A stretch of 64,000 nt of DNA from Streptomyces davaonensis JCM 4913 (GCF_000349325.1 NC_020504.1:7294126-7358125), one strand, 5' to 3'; numbered from the stretch's first letter, positions 1 through 9,425 are shown. Translations and numbers: made by a program. The notes: generated by a model from the letters alone, not told the origin.

Positions 1-863
1 AGGCAGCCGCGCAGCCGCAGCCGGTCGTGCTCGGTGAGGGCGGGCCGCACCACTCCGGCGTACAGCCCGTCCCCCAGATCGCCGAGGGATGCGTGGTTCA
101 GCGGCACGGACGTGGAGTCCCGGCAGCGCTCCCACACCTGTCGCGCGGCCAGTGCTCTCCGCGCCTCGGTCATGTTCGCGTCACGGAGATCGACCTGGAC
201 GAGCACCGAGGTCGCCTCGCTCTCGTCCGCCCGCTCGTCCCGGGTCTGGGTGAGGTTCGCGAGCCCCACGATCAGCGCGGCCAGCAGCGCGGCGCCCACG
301 ACGCCGACGGCGACGACCCGTGCGGTCCGGCCCGGGGAGGGCGGGGCGCCGACCGGTGGCAGATCCTCCAGATCGCCGGGGGCGGCCGGATCGGGCGCGG
401 TCAGCACGGCCAGCCGACCGGCGAGACGGCGCTCGGCGGGCCTCGCCGTGGCCGACGCGATCCGCTGGACGACCCAGGCGATCCCGGACAGGGCGACCCC
501 GGCGACCATGAGCACCGGCACGAAGACGTACGTCCGCTCGGCCGGCTCGTCCAGCCACCGGAACCGGCCGTTGCCGTTGCCGCCGGGCTCCGGCTCGGGC
601 TCGGGGGCCGCACGCAGCCGGGCGAGGGCGTCGTCCTGCCGCGCGGCCAGCTCGCGCTGGCGTCGGTCGCTGTCCCGCTGCCGCTGCTCGATCCGCGCCA
701 GACGTCCCAGAATCACCAGGCCGAACAGCATCACCTCGACCACCAGCAGCAGCACCCCGCAGATCATGGCCCGCTGCCACTGCCACCGGTACAGGTAGAT
801 CACGAGATAGGTGCCCGCCCCGGCCGCGGCGAGCCCTCCGAAGACGTACGCGATTCTCCTCAT
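1..863 (-). CDS. Predicted four-TM membrane protein (3' end outside window)
   Basis: Reading leftward from an ATG at 863 the frame stays open to the window edge, giving at least 287 residues. Two hydrophobic segments come first (about residues 5-25 and 33-53), then an Arg/Gln-rich charged stretch that could form a coiled coil (about 54-85), a third segment (about 112-133) and a fourth (about 180-203) leading into an extracytoplasmic part. I do not recognise a family. Its ATG overlaps the TGA of the upstream PEP-utilising gene (ATGA), so the two should be translationally coupled. The function is unknown; the coupling suggests a shared role. Confidence 0.75.
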   Translation of the reverse strand, partial: MRRIAYVFGGLAAAGAGTYLVIYLYRWQWQRAMICGVLLLVVEVMLFGLVILGRLARIEQRQRDSDRRQRELAARQDDALARLRAAPEPEPEPGGNGNGRFRWLDEPAERTYVFVPVLMVAGVALSGIAWVVQRIASATARPAERRLAGRLAVLTAPDPAAPGDLEDLPPVGAPPSPGRTARVVAVGVVGAALLAALIVGLANLTQTRDERADESEATSVLVQVDLRDANMTEARRALAARQVWERCRDSTSVPLNHASLGDLGDGLYAGVVRPALTEHDRLRLRGC

Positions 864-3005
864 GACCCGTCCCCCAGCCGTACGTCACCTGCCGTCCCGT
901 CGACGGTGAGGCGGGCGCCGACCGGGAAGCGGTGGACCGCGTCCGCGGCGCCGACGACCGCGGGGAGGTGGAACTCCCTGGCCAGCACGGCCAGATGGGA
1001 CAGCGGGCTGCCGGTCTGCGCGACCAGTCCGGTCAGTCCCGGCAGCAGCGGGGCGAGGGCGGGGTCGAGGGTGCGGACGACGAGCACCGGGTCCGGCGGG
1101 CGCGGCGCGCTGCCGTCCCACGCCGTACCGACCGCGCGCCCGCCGGAGACACCGCGCAGGCCGTCGCCGCGGCCGCTGTTCCGGTCGGCGACGACGAGTC
1201 CGCCGTCCGCGAGCCGGAAGGCGTCGGGGAGCGGGGGAGTGGCGGCGGGCGGTGTACGCCGCGCGAGATCGGCGGGCAGCCCTTCGCCCTGGAGCGCGTC
1301 TACCAGCTCCGGCCAGCGGAGCAGCCCGATCCGCTCCGCGCCGAGACCGGCCCGCCGCGCGACCTCCCGCACCAGCCGGATCTGGAGCTCCTGTATCCAG
1401 CGGATGCGCAGGCGCAGGGCTTCTCGGGGCGGGAGGGCGGCGGGGGAGGTGGTTCGGGCGGGGAGGCGGTCCTTGCCGGGATCGGAGCCGTGGCGCGTGC
1501 TCATGCCGTCCTGGCCGGGGAGCGCCGTCGCCGGGGCTTGTTCCGGCTGGGCCGTCGGCAGGTGGACGTCGTGCAGCAGGCTCGGTGCCGTCAGGGCGAG
1601 GACCACCGGATCCGTGGCGACGATCCGCTCGTCGGGCACCCCGCGCGCGCGGGCCGCCGCGAGGGCGGCCAGGGCCGTGCCCGCGGCCGTGCGGCCTGTC
1701 GGGGACTCGCGCAGAAGGGCGCCCGCGAGGGCCTCCTGGGCATGCAGCGAGACCAGGGCCCGGCGGGTCCAGCGCAGCTCGTCGGTGAGGGCGGCCGAGG
1801 AGAGGCCGGCCGGTCCCGGTACCTCGGCCAGCCGCCGGTCCACGTCCGCCACGAGGTCCGTGGCCAGTCCGGGCAGCGCGGCGCCGAGGCGGCCCACCCG
1901 CCAGGCCGCCGCGAGCCGGCGCGCCCCCGGCGCCGGGTTTGAGCAGTGCCAGCCACCGGTGCTTCGGCGGCACCGCGCCGAGCAGCCGCAGATCACCGGC
2001 CGCGCGCCCGCCGACGGCTCGGACCACCGGCGCCGCCCGCAGCAGTCGGCGCGGCGCGGTGCCGCCGATGTCCAGCGCGGCGGCGAGACCGTGGGCCATC
2101 GGTGCCAGCCACAGGTCCTCCTCCAGCGGCTGGAGCTGGTCCGGCAGCGTCTCCGCGACCGGCCCGGGCCCCAGCAGCCGCGCCCGGCGGACCGGCCGTG
2201 CCGCCATCGCCGTGATCGGGCGGCTCTGGAACAGCCACAGTCGGCCGTCCGCATCGAAGCCGAACTCGATGTCCTGCGGCCCGCCGAACACCCGCCGGGC
2301 CTGCCGGGCCAGCCGGGCCAGCCGGAACAGCTCACCCCGCGTGAGCAGCGCGTCGGCGTCGGCGGGCTCGGTGCGCAGCACTCGCCCGCGCCCGCTCAGC
2401 CGGTAGTTCGTGCCTGCCTGCGCCCCGCTGACCAGGCTGTCCGGCCCGCCGCGCACCGCGCTGACCAGCATCCGGTCGGCCCGTCCCTCGACGGGGTCGG
2501 CACCGAACATCACGCCGCCGACCCGGGCGATGAGCATCGGCTGGACCAGCACCGCCATCGGCGCGACCGACCCGTCCGGCCTGCGCGCCGAGTCCAGCAC
2601 GGTCCGCACGGCCGTACGGAAGTCCCGCCAGCCCCGCACATCGAGCACCGAGGCGAACTGGCCCGCGAGCGAGGACTCCTCCGTGTCCTCCTGCGGCGAG
2701 GAGGAGCGCACGACCAGTGCGCGGCTGCCGCCGTCGGACAGCTCCTGCCAGGCCCGGCGCAGGGAATGCGGGTCGCCTTCCGCTCTGTACGGGATCACGA
2801 AGCCGGGGAGCACCGGCAGTCCGGCCCCGGCCGCGCGGGCGAGATTCGCGGCCTTGGACCCGGCCTTGGCCGTCACGGCGGCGAGAGGCTGTTCCAGCGG
2901 GACGGTGGCCGGGCCGTACGTCTGTGTCAGACCGAGGGCCACCTCGCCCCGGGGCTCATCCCCGTCGCGTGCACCTTCTCCGTGACGTTCGTCGAGCGTC
3001 GTCAT
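860..3005 (-). pseudogene. PEP/pyruvate-binding, PEP-utilising enzyme (rifampin phosphotransferase / PEP synthase-like), frameshifted
   Basis: The start is ATG 3005, with GGAGGG six bases upstream. The N-terminal part is a PPDK-type ATP-binding domain (VVRSSSPQEDTEESSLAGQF, then GVMFGADPVEG and the IEFGFDADGRLWLFQSRPI end block). The C-terminal part is a swivelling phosphohistidine domain with SHLAVLAREFHLPAVVG. Between them the frame breaks at a run of five C (1924-1928, + strand). Removing one base joins both halves into about 714 residues. Domain order and length fit the rifampin-phosphotransferase / short PEP-synthase group, which carries phosphate from ATP through a His; the substrate here is unknown. 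Both halves keep family motifs, so the shift is either recent or a sequencing error. Confidence 0.75.
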
Positions 3006-3202
3006 CGAGCACCCTCCAGGACCGGCCGCCAACAGGGGGGACGCGCGGGGTGGGCCCTGCGCCTGACGGCGGAACGAAGGATGGGACGGACCACTGCCGG
3101 CCCGTGTGGACACGACAGAGATACGCCTCCTGCTCCGATGATCCCACTGCTGTTCCGATCCATGTAGCCCGGAAGCCACTTTTCGGACACATCGGAGAAG
3201 AT

Positions 3203-4624
3203 TTACGGATCCGGAAACGTTGCGCAGAGCGCGTCCAGCGCCACCGCATAGGCGTGCTCGGAGGGGGTTGCATACCCCACGACCAACCCGTCATAGGCCG
3301 CTACGGCGGGCTCCGCGGCCCCCGGATGCCGGAACGCGGCGAGCCCGTCCAGGGCCACCCCGGCCCGCTCGGCCCGCGCGACGGTGGCCGCCTCGGTGCC
3401 GGGCGGCAACCGCAGCACCGCGTGCAGCCCGGCCGCCACCCCGGTGACCTCGATGTGCGGCGCCCGCTCGGCCAGCGCGGCCACGAGCCGGTCCCGGCGG
3501 CCGCGGTACCGCTGCCGCATCCGCCGCACATGACGGTCGTACGACCCGCGCGCGATGAAGTCGGCGAGGCTCAGCTGGTCCAGGACGCTCGCCCAGGCCT
3601 CCCGCTCGCCCTTGGCCGCGAGCACGCCCTCGACGTACCGCTCGGGCAGGACCATCCAGCCCAGCCGCACCGCCGGGGACAGGCTCTTGCTCACCGAGCC
3701 GACGAAGATCACCCGCTCGGGGTCGAGTCCCTGGACGGCTCCGACGGGCTTGCGGTCGTAGCGGAACTCCCCGTCGTAGTCGTCCTCCACGATCACCGCG
3801 TCACGCGCGCGTGCCCAGTCGATCACGGCGGCGCGGCGGGCGGCGTGCAGCGGGCCGCCCGTCGGGAACTGGTGCGCGGGGGTGAGCAGGACGCCCCGCT
3901 CGCGGCCCAGCCGGTCGATCCGGGCGCCGTCCTCGTCCAGGGGCAGCGGTACGGTCCGCACTCCCGCGCGGGTGAGCAGTTCCCGGTGGAAGGGCAGCCC
4001 GTACGCCTCCACGGCCAGCGGACTGCGCAGCACCCGCCCCTCGAACAGCAGCCGCAGCGCGTGCGCGAAGCCGGAGCAGATGACGATCCGGTCCGGGTCG
4101 CAGCGGACGCCACGCGCGCGGGGGAGGTACTCCGCGAGCGCCTCCCGCAGCTCCACGCGCCCGGCCGGATCACCGGGCCCGAACACCTCGTTCGGCGCCT
4201 GCTGAAGGGCCCGCCGGTAGGAGGCGAGCCACTCCCCGCGCGGGAAGCCCGAGACATCCGGGGTGCCCTGACGCAGGTTGTGCCGCGGGCCACGCGCGCG
4301 TGGAGGAGTCTTCCCGGGCACTTTCCCGGCGTGTCGCGGCGGCTCGGCCCGTTCGGCGACCCGGGTGCCCGAGCCCTGCCGGGCGGTCAGCCAGCCCTCG
4401 GCGACCAGCTCCGCGTACGCGTCGGCCACCGTGTTCCGTGCGACGCCCAGGTCGGCGGCGAGGGAACGGTACGGCGGCAGCCGGGTGCCGGGGGCGAGTC
4501 TGCCGCCGCGCACGGCGTCGCGCAGGGCGTGGATCAGAGCGGCCCGTCTGCCGCCCGGCCCGGACAGCTCCAGATGCAGATCCGCGCCGATGCGCTCCGC
4601 GGAATTGACCCATGATTCGGACAC
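3203..4624 (-). CDS. MocR/PdxR-type transcriptional regulator (GntR HTH + aminotransferase-like domain)
   Basis: The 473-residue protein has an N-terminal GntR winged helix (about 18-90, with GTRLPPYRSLAADLGVARNT) followed by a fold-type I aminotransferase-like domain. The PLP lysine is in GSVSKSLSPAVRLGW and the aspartate region is IVEDDYDGEF. MocR proteins bind PLP and often regulate a divergent neighbour. Here the divergent gene is the AhpD-like CDS at 4672, and the 47-bp gap holds a CCTAC...GTAGG inverted repeat (4635-4639 / 4658-4662) that could be the operator. Regulation of that neighbour is inferred. Length is normal for the family. Confidence 0.92.
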   Translation of the reverse strand: MSESWVNSAERIGADLHLELSGPGGRRAALIHALRDAVRGGRLAPGTRLPPYRSLAADLGVARNTVADAYAELVAEGWLTARQGSGTRVAERAEPPRHAGKVPGKTPPRARGPRHNLRQGTPDVSGFPRGEWLASYRRALQQAPNEVFGPGDPAGRVELREALAEYLPRARGVRCDPDRIVICSGFAHALRLLFEGRVLRSPLAVEAYGLPFHRELLTRAGVRTVPLPLDEDGARIDRLGRERGVLLTPAHQFPTGGPLHAARRAAVIDWARARDAVIVEDDYDGEFRYDRKPVGAVQGLDPERVIFVGSVSKSLSPAVRLGWMVLPERYVEGVLAAKGEREAWASVLDQLSLADFIARGSYDRHVRRMRQRYRGRRDRLVAALAERAPHIEVTGVAAGLHAVLRLPPGTEAATVARAERAGVALDGLAAFRHPGAAEPAVAAYDGLVVGYATPSEHAYAVALDALCATFPDP

Positions 4625-4671
4625 GAAAATGCACCCTACAGGGGGTCTTTCGGGGCCGTAGGTTATGAGTC

Positions 4672-5154
4672 ATGACGATGAACACGCTGCTCGACGCCAA
4701 GGCCCCCCGGATGAACTTCGCCAAGACCGCCCCGAAGATCAACCGCGCCGTCGTCGCCTTCGACGCCGCCGCCCGAGAGGGCCTGGACCCGACGCTGGTC
4801 GAGCTCATCCAGATCCGTGCCTCGCTGCTCAACAACTGCGCGTACTGCCTGCACATGCACACCAACGACGCCCGCAAGGCCGGTGAGACCGAGGACCGGC
4901 TGCACCTGGTCGCGGTCTGGCGCGAGGCCCGCCACTTCTTCACCGAGAAGGAGCAGGCGGCCCTGGCCCTGACCGAGGCGGTCACCCTGGTCTCCGACGC
5001 TGGCGTCCCGGACGCCGTCTACGCCGAGGCGGCGGACCGGTTCGACGAGACCGAGCTGGCTCACGTGCTGGCCCTGATCCTCACGATCAACACCTGGAAC
5101 CGCATGGCCCTGGCGGTGGGCAAGGTGGCGGGGACGGACGAGCGGCAGGGCTGA
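4672..5154 (+). CDS. Carboxymuconolactone decarboxylase / AhpD-like protein
   Basis: The 160-residue cytoplasmic protein has the AhpD core motif: NNCAYCLHMHTNDARKAG, with the redox CxxC pair and following His, about residues 56-73. Family members act as alkylhydroperoxidase-type peroxidase partners. Many are annotated only from the fold, so the substrate is unknown. It is divergent from the MocR regulator. No Shine-Dalgarno sequence is visible. A TAGGTT -10-like hexamer (4659-4664) ends seven bases before ATG 4672, so a leaderless message is likely; that supports 4672 over the in-frame ATG at 4678. Confidence 0.9.
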   Translation: MTMNTLLDAKAPRMNFAKTAPKINRAVVAFDAAAREGLDPTLVELIQIRASLLNNCAYCLHMHTNDARKAGETEDRLHLVAVWREARHFFTEKEQAALALTEAVTLVSDAGVPDAVYAEAADRFDETELAHVLALILTINTWNRMALAVGKVAGTDERQG

Positions 5155-5173
5155 ACCCGCCCGGGCCGTGCGC

Positions 5174-6661
5174 TCAGGCCGTCATGGGGCGGTCGTACGG
5201 CGAGATCGGCGCCGGCAGGCGTGAGCTTCCCGTCAGCCGGCGGTCGACGGCGGCCGCCACCGCCCGGCCCTCGGCGATCGCCCACACGACGAGCGACTGC
5301 CCCCGGGCGGCGTCCCCGGCCGCGAAGACTCCGGGGACGTTCGTGGCGAACTCGGCGTCCCGGGCGATCGTCCCCCGGGGCTCCAGCTCGACCCCCAACT
5401 GCCCGATCAGCCCGTCCTCCCGGTCCGGCCCGGAGAACCCGAGCGCGAGCAGCACGAGTTCGGCCGGAATCGCCCGACCCGTGCCGGGCCTGGGCCGCCG
5501 TTTCGAGTCGACCTCGACCAGGTGCAGCCACCGTACCCGCCCGTCCTGGTCCCCCGTGAAGCGCAGCGTGGACGCCGCGAACAGCCGCGCGTCGGCGTCC
5601 GCGGCGGGCGCCGTCCCCAGCTCCCCCGCCTCCTCATGGGCCGCCGAGAGCCGGTAGACCTTCGGGTACGTCGGCCAGGGCTCGGTGTCCTCGTCGCGCT
5701 CGGCGCCGGGCTGGGCGTAGATGTCGAGCTGGGTCACCGAAGCGGCGCCCTCCCGGACGGCCGTGCCCAGACAGTCGGCGCCGGTGTCACCGCCGCCCAC
5801 GATGACGACGTGCTTCCCGGCGGCGGACAGCGGCGAGGTCTCGATGTCCCCCTCGCACACCCGGTTGGCCAGCGGCAGATACTCCATCGCCTGATGGATC
5901 CCGGTCAGCTCCCGCCCCGGCACGTCCAGCTCACGCCACGCGGTCGCCCCCGTGGCGATCACGAGCGCGTCGTAGCGCGCCCGCAGTTCCGCGGCCCCGA
6001 TGTCCCGCCCGACCGCCGCGGACGTACGGAACTTGGTCCCCTCGGCCCGCATCTGCCCCACGCGCCGCTCCAGTTGCCCCTTCTCCATCTTGAACTCGGG
6101 GATGCCGTACCGCAGCAGCCCGCCGATCCGGTCGTCCTTCTCGAACACGGCGACCGTGTGCCCGGCCCGGGTCAGCTGCTGGGCCGCCGCGAGCCCCGTG
6201 GGCCCCGACCCGATCACCGCGACGGTCCGTCCCGACAGCCGGTCCGGCGGACGGGGCGGGGCGAACCCCAGCTCCCAGGCGCGGTCGGCGATGGCGCACT
6301 CGACGTTCTTGATGGTGACCGCGGGCTGATTGATGGCGAGCACACATCCCGCCTCGCACGGCGCCGGGCACAACCGCCCGGTGAACTCGGGGAAGTTGTT
6401 GGTGGCGTGCAGCCGGTCGGCGGCTGTCCGCCAGTCCTCCCGGGACACCAGGTCGTTCCACTCGGGGATCAGATTGCCGAGCGGACAGGCGTCGTGGCAG
6501 AACGGTACGCCGCAGTCCATGCACCGGTCGGCCTGTTTGCTCACGATGGGCAGCAGCGCCCCGGGGACATAGACCTCGTCCCAGTCCCTGACCCGCTCCT
6601 CGACCGGGCGACGGGGCCAGTCCTGGCGAGGAGTGGTCATGAATCCCTTGGGATCGGCCAT
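5174..6661 (-). CDS. gltD: Glutamate synthase small-subunit (GltD)-type oxidoreductase
   Basis: The 495-residue protein matches full-length GltD. An N-terminal domain carries the Cys clusters for 4Fe-4S centres (CMDCGVPFCHDACPLGN near residue 47 and CPAPCEAGC near 98). An FAD Rossmann motif (VAVIGSGPTGLAAAQQL, about 150) and an NADPH Rossmann motif (VVIVGGGDTGADC, about 287) follow, with the GVFAAGDAARG end block. GltD passes electrons from NADPH to the GltB large subunit for glutamate synthesis. No gltB lies beside it here, so it may be a paralogue serving another partner. The ATG at 6661 has AAGGGAGA upstream. Confidence 0.9.
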   Translation of the reverse strand: MADPKGFMTTPRQDWPRRPVEERVRDWDEVYVPGALLPIVSKQADRCMDCGVPFCHDACPLGNLIPEWNDLVSREDWRTAADRLHATNNFPEFTGRLCPAPCEAGCVLAINQPAVTIKNVECAIADRAWELGFAPPRPPDRLSGRTVAVIGSGPTGLAAAQQLTRAGHTVAVFEKDDRIGGLLRYGIPEFKMEKGQLERRVGQMRAEGTKFRTSAAVGRDIGAAELRARYDALVIATGATAWRELDVPGRELTGIHQAMEYLPLANRVCEGDIETSPLSAAGKHVVIVGGGDTGADCLGTAVREGAASVTQLDIYAQPGAERDEDTEPWPTYPKVYRLSAAHEEAGELGTAPAADADARLFAASTLRFTGDQDGRVRWLHLVEVDSKRRPRPGTGRAIPAELVLLALGFSGPDREDGLIGQLGVELEPRGTIARDAEFATNVPGVFAAGDAARGQSLVVWAIAEGRAVAAAVDRRLTGSSRLPAPISPYDRPMTA

Positions 6662-6777
6662 GGCCGTCTCCCTTGCGTGCGGGGTGGGGCCGCGCGTCGT
6701 CGAACGCGTCGTCCGGCGGCACTCTTCCGGCCACGATACGTCTCATTCGCCCCTTGCGCTTTTCCTCGGTTTTTCGC

Positions 6778-7257
6778 TCAGGTAAGCGCCAGCACGTAGG
6801 AGACGGCGGCGGCGGACGAGGCGACCATGCGCACGTGGTTCCAGGCCGTCCACTCGCGCACATACGTGGTCCAGTACGCGGTGGCCTCGGACGTACCCGC
6901 CTCCACCTTCATCAGCGCGTCGTTGCGGGGCACGTTGGCGACCATGGTCACGCCGAACGAACCGAACAGATACAGCGCGCTGCCCAGCAACAGCTCCACG
7001 GTCCCCTCGTCCGGCCACAGCACGAACGTCACCACCGCGAGCACCGCGCACAGCACGGCGGAACCGATGAACACGATCATGAACGCGGGGGTCACGGCGG
7101 CCACGTTGATCGCCTGCATCGCCGCGACGCCCTGCGCGGGCGGCAGTGCGGCGAGCCCCTTCATCACGAAGGTCGAGAACGCGCAGAACACGCCGGCCAC
7201 CAGACCGGTCCCCAGCACACCCAGCACGGTCAGTACGAAGTACGGCCCATCGATCAT
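6778..7257 (-). CDS. DUF1772 (anthrone oxygenase-like) membrane protein
   Basis: The 159-residue protein has four predicted membrane segments (about 6-28, 52-76, 83-102 and 140-158). The NVPRNDAL and W..Y.REWTAWNHVR motifs are typical of DUF1772. The family is named after fungal anthrone oxygenases, but the role of bacterial members is mostly unknown. ATG 7257 was chosen because it opens the first transmembrane segment directly and has a GAG-containing site about eight bases upstream. It is probably a single-gene unit; no function is claimed beyond the family. Confidence 0.85.
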   Translation of the reverse strand: MIDGPYFVLTVLGVLGTGLVAGVFCAFSTFVMKGLAALPPAQGVAAMQAINVAAVTPAFMIVFIGSAVLCAVLAVVTFVLWPDEGTVELLLGSALYLFGSFGVTMVANVPRNDALMKVEAGTSEATAYWTTYVREWTAWNHVRMVASSAAAVSYVLALT

Positions 7258-7412
7258 CACAACCTCAACTCCCCATCGCCGCCGGGGATCCTTCCCGGCA
7301 CCACCTGACACCACAAGTGAATTCCCCTGAGCGGCCGTATCCCATGGCCGATCGGCGCGGGGCCATAAGCGAGAGTCCAGCTCGGAGGGGGTGCGGTCGT
7401 GAGCCGGCGCTC

Positions 7413-8108
7413 TCAGCCCGCCTCCGCCTCGGGCTCGCGCCAGCCTCTCAGCACCGCCTCCACCCCCGCCGCGATCCGCCGCCGGGCCTCGTTCCTGGGC
7501 ACCCCGCTCATCAGCAGGTGGTCGTACGGCGTGTCCAGATGCCGTACGGACGCGGCGACCGCCGAGGTCACGGCGGCCTCGGACAGCGCGCGCCCCGCCG
7601 CGCTCCGGCCGACCCGCCCGCTGCCCCGCACCGAGGCGTGCGCGGCGGTCGCGGCGGCCCGGTCCGCCGGGCAGCCCGGGAACAGTCGCCGTATCTCCGC
7701 CGCGAACGCCTGCGTGAACCGCGCGTCCTCGGCGGCTCTGCGCCGCGCGTCCCGCTGCCGTCGGCGCCGTCTGGCCTCGGCGTCCGCGAGGCAGCGCGCC
7801 TCGGCGCGGGCCAGCCCCGCCTCCTCGACGAGGACGCCCTGCCGCTCGTAGCGCCCCTTGCGCCGGTTGAACCGCACCACCACCGCCGACAGCGTGCTCT
7901 CCTCCCGGGACCGGCGGGTCAGCGCGGTGTCGCCGCGCGGCAGGAACACCAGATGCCCGAGGTCCGCGCAGTCCAGGCACCGCGGCGCCCCGTCCTCCAG
8001 CACCAGCAGCGACACCGGCCCGCCCCGGCACTCGGCACAGTGCCGTCGCCGCAGCGGCTGGACGACGAGAAGTCCGGTGCGGTGCGGGGGAGTTGCCAGG
8101 TGTGCCAT
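7413..8108 (-). CDS. DUF2293 domain protein with N-terminal zinc-ribbon-like Cys pairs
   Basis: The protein is about 231 residues long. It begins with two Cys pairs resembling a zinc ribbon (HCAECRGG and RCLDCADLG, about residues 16-50), then an Arg-rich stretch, and ends with the DUF2293 block (TPYDHLLMSGVPRNEARRRI). The molecular role of DUF2293 is not known; the basic composition and Cys pairs suggest nucleic acid contact. The start is uncertain: ATG 8108 is used, but in-frame GTG codons lie just upstream. The gene is divergent from the uridine-kinase-like gene. Confidence 0.8.
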   Translation of the reverse strand: MAHLATPPHRTGLLVVQPLRRRHCAECRGGPVSLLVLEDGAPRCLDCADLGHLVFLPRGDTALTRRSREESTLSAVVVRFNRRKGRYERQGVLVEEAGLARAEARCLADAEARRRRRQRDARRRAAEDARFTQAFAAEIRRLFPGCPADRAAATAAHASVRGSGRVGRSAAGRALSEAAVTSAVAASVRHLDTPYDHLLMSGVPRNEARRRIAAGVEAVLRGWREPEAEAG

Positions 8109-8178
8109 ACCCGGTTCATTCCCCCCGAGGTGCACGGGCACCACCCCCGGCGCCGGGCGCTGACGCATCATGGGCCGT

Positions 8179-8811
8179 GTGCGACTCGAAGCGATCACCT
8201 GGGACCGGCTCGGCGACCTCCTCGCCGAGCGGCTGCTCGACCTCAAGCCCGCCGACGGCAGTCCCTGGCCGCGCATCGCCTTCGACGGCGCCCCGGCCGC
8301 CCGCCCGGGAGACCTCGCGGAACGCGTCGGCGAGGCCCTGCGCACCCGCGGCCGCCCCTCGCTCGCCGTCGGCGCCGAGGGCTTCCTGCGCCCCGCCTCG
8401 CTCCGACTGGAACACGGCCGCCGGGACGTCGAGGCGTACTACGACGGCTGGTTGGACACCGGCGCCCTGTGGCGCGAGGTCTTCGGTCCCCTCGAACCCG
8501 GCGGCGACGGCCGCGTCCTGCCCGACCTGTGGGACCCGGTCACCGACCGGGCCACCCGCAGCCCCTACGTCCCGCTCCCGCCCGGCGGCGCCCTGTTGCT
8601 GCACGGCCCCCTCCTCCTTCGGCACTGGTTCCCCTTCGACCTGACCGTCCACGTCCGCCTCTCCGCGGGCGCCCTGCGCCGCCGCACCCCCGAGGCCGAC
8701 CACTGGACCCTCCCCGCCTTCGAGCGCTACGAGGACGAGACCGACCCGGCCACTGCCGCCGATGTCCTGGTCCGCGCCGACGACCCCCGCCACCCCGCCT
8801 GGAACGGCTGA
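8179..8811 (+). CDS. Uridine kinase-like protein with altered P-loop
   Basis: The 210-residue protein resembles actinobacterial 'uridine kinase' proteins in overall pattern (IAFDGAP near residue 31, a YYDGW block, and a late RRTPEADHW...FERYEDE segment). Where true uridine kinases have GxxGxGK(S/T), this one reads DGAPAARPG and lacks the lysine, so nucleotide binding is doubtful. GTG 8179 was preferred because a CATCAT hexamer ends seven bases upstream, which fits a leaderless start. An ATG at 8170 in frame would add three residues. The role is unknown. Confidence 0.8.
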   Translation: MRLEAITWDRLGDLLAERLLDLKPADGSPWPRIAFDGAPAARPGDLAERVGEALRTRGRPSLAVGAEGFLRPASLRLEHGRRDVEAYYDGWLDTGALWREVFGPLEPGGDGRVLPDLWDPVTDRATRSPYVPLPPGGALLLHGPLLLRHWFPFDLTVHVRLSAGALRRRTPEADHWTLPAFERYEDETDPATAADVLVRADDPRHPAWNG

Positions 8812-8947
8812 CCGCGCGGTCCGGCAGGTCCCGAGATACCGCCCTCCTCTGAGGTGCGCTCGCCGTTCGGCGCGGCGAGAATGTAGGGCGCCGGGACTAG
8901 CGGTGCGTCCTGCGCCGCGCCGGCCGTCCGGCATCGGGAGGTACTCC

Positions 8948-9376
8948 ATGACCACTGCCGGAGACATCATGCACCGCGGCGCCCAGTGGATCCCGGCGCA
9001 CGAGACCCTGGACCGTGCCGCCCAGCTGATGCGTGACCTCGGCGTCGGCGCCCTGCCCATCGGTGACTCGAACGACCGGCTCTGCGGCATCCTCACCGAC
9101 CGCGACATCGTCGTCGGCTGCGTGGCCATGGGACACGACCCGGCCAAGGTGACCGCAGGCGAGATGGCCCAGGGCACACCGCGCTGGGTGGCCTCGGACG
9201 CCGACGTCGGCGAGGTGCTCCAGGTGATGCAGGATCACCAGATCCGCCGACTGCCCGTCATCGAGAACAAGCGGCTGGTCGGCATGATCAGCGAGGCCGA
9301 CCTGGCCCAGCACCTGACGGAGGACCAGATCGCGTCGTGGGCCGAGAGCGTCTACGCCAGGACCGCGGGGCGCTGA
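8948..9376 (+). CDS. Tandem CBS-domain protein
   Basis: The 142-residue protein consists almost entirely of two CBS domains (about 8-60 and 73-128), with the GILTDRDIVV and GMISEADLAQHL strand-helix signatures. CBS pairs bind adenosine nucleotides and sense energy or ionic state. A free-standing pair probably modulates a partner protein. The convergent neighbour is a CorA-type transporter, but partnership with it is only speculation. The ATG at 8948 has GGGAGGT six bases upstream. A strong hairpin follows the stop. Confidence 0.92.
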   Translation: MTTAGDIMHRGAQWIPAHETLDRAAQLMRDLGVGALPIGDSNDRLCGILTDRDIVVGCVAMGHDPAKVTAGEMAQGTPRWVASDADVGEVLQVMQDHQIRRLPVIENKRLVGMISEADLAQHLTEDQIASWAESVYARTAGR

Positions 9377-9398
9377 GCGGAACGCATCGTGCGGAGTG

Positions 9399-9420
9399 CG
9401 TCCCCGCCGCGGCGGGGACG
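9399..9420. terminator. Bidirectional terminator between CBS gene and corA
   Basis: A perfect 22-bp palindrome (10-bp arms CGTCCCCGCC) lies in the 49-bp gap between two convergent genes. It has no long T-run, as is usual in this GC range. Confidence 0.7.
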
Positions 9421-9425
9421 CCCCC

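Noticed and set aside
27..3167. 1046-codon open frame on the + strand over the frameshifted PEP-utilising gene
   Set aside because: Its translation is low-complexity Gly/Pro/Arg with no family motifs, while the minus strand carries recognisable PPDK and phosphohistidine motifs. It is a GC-skew shadow.
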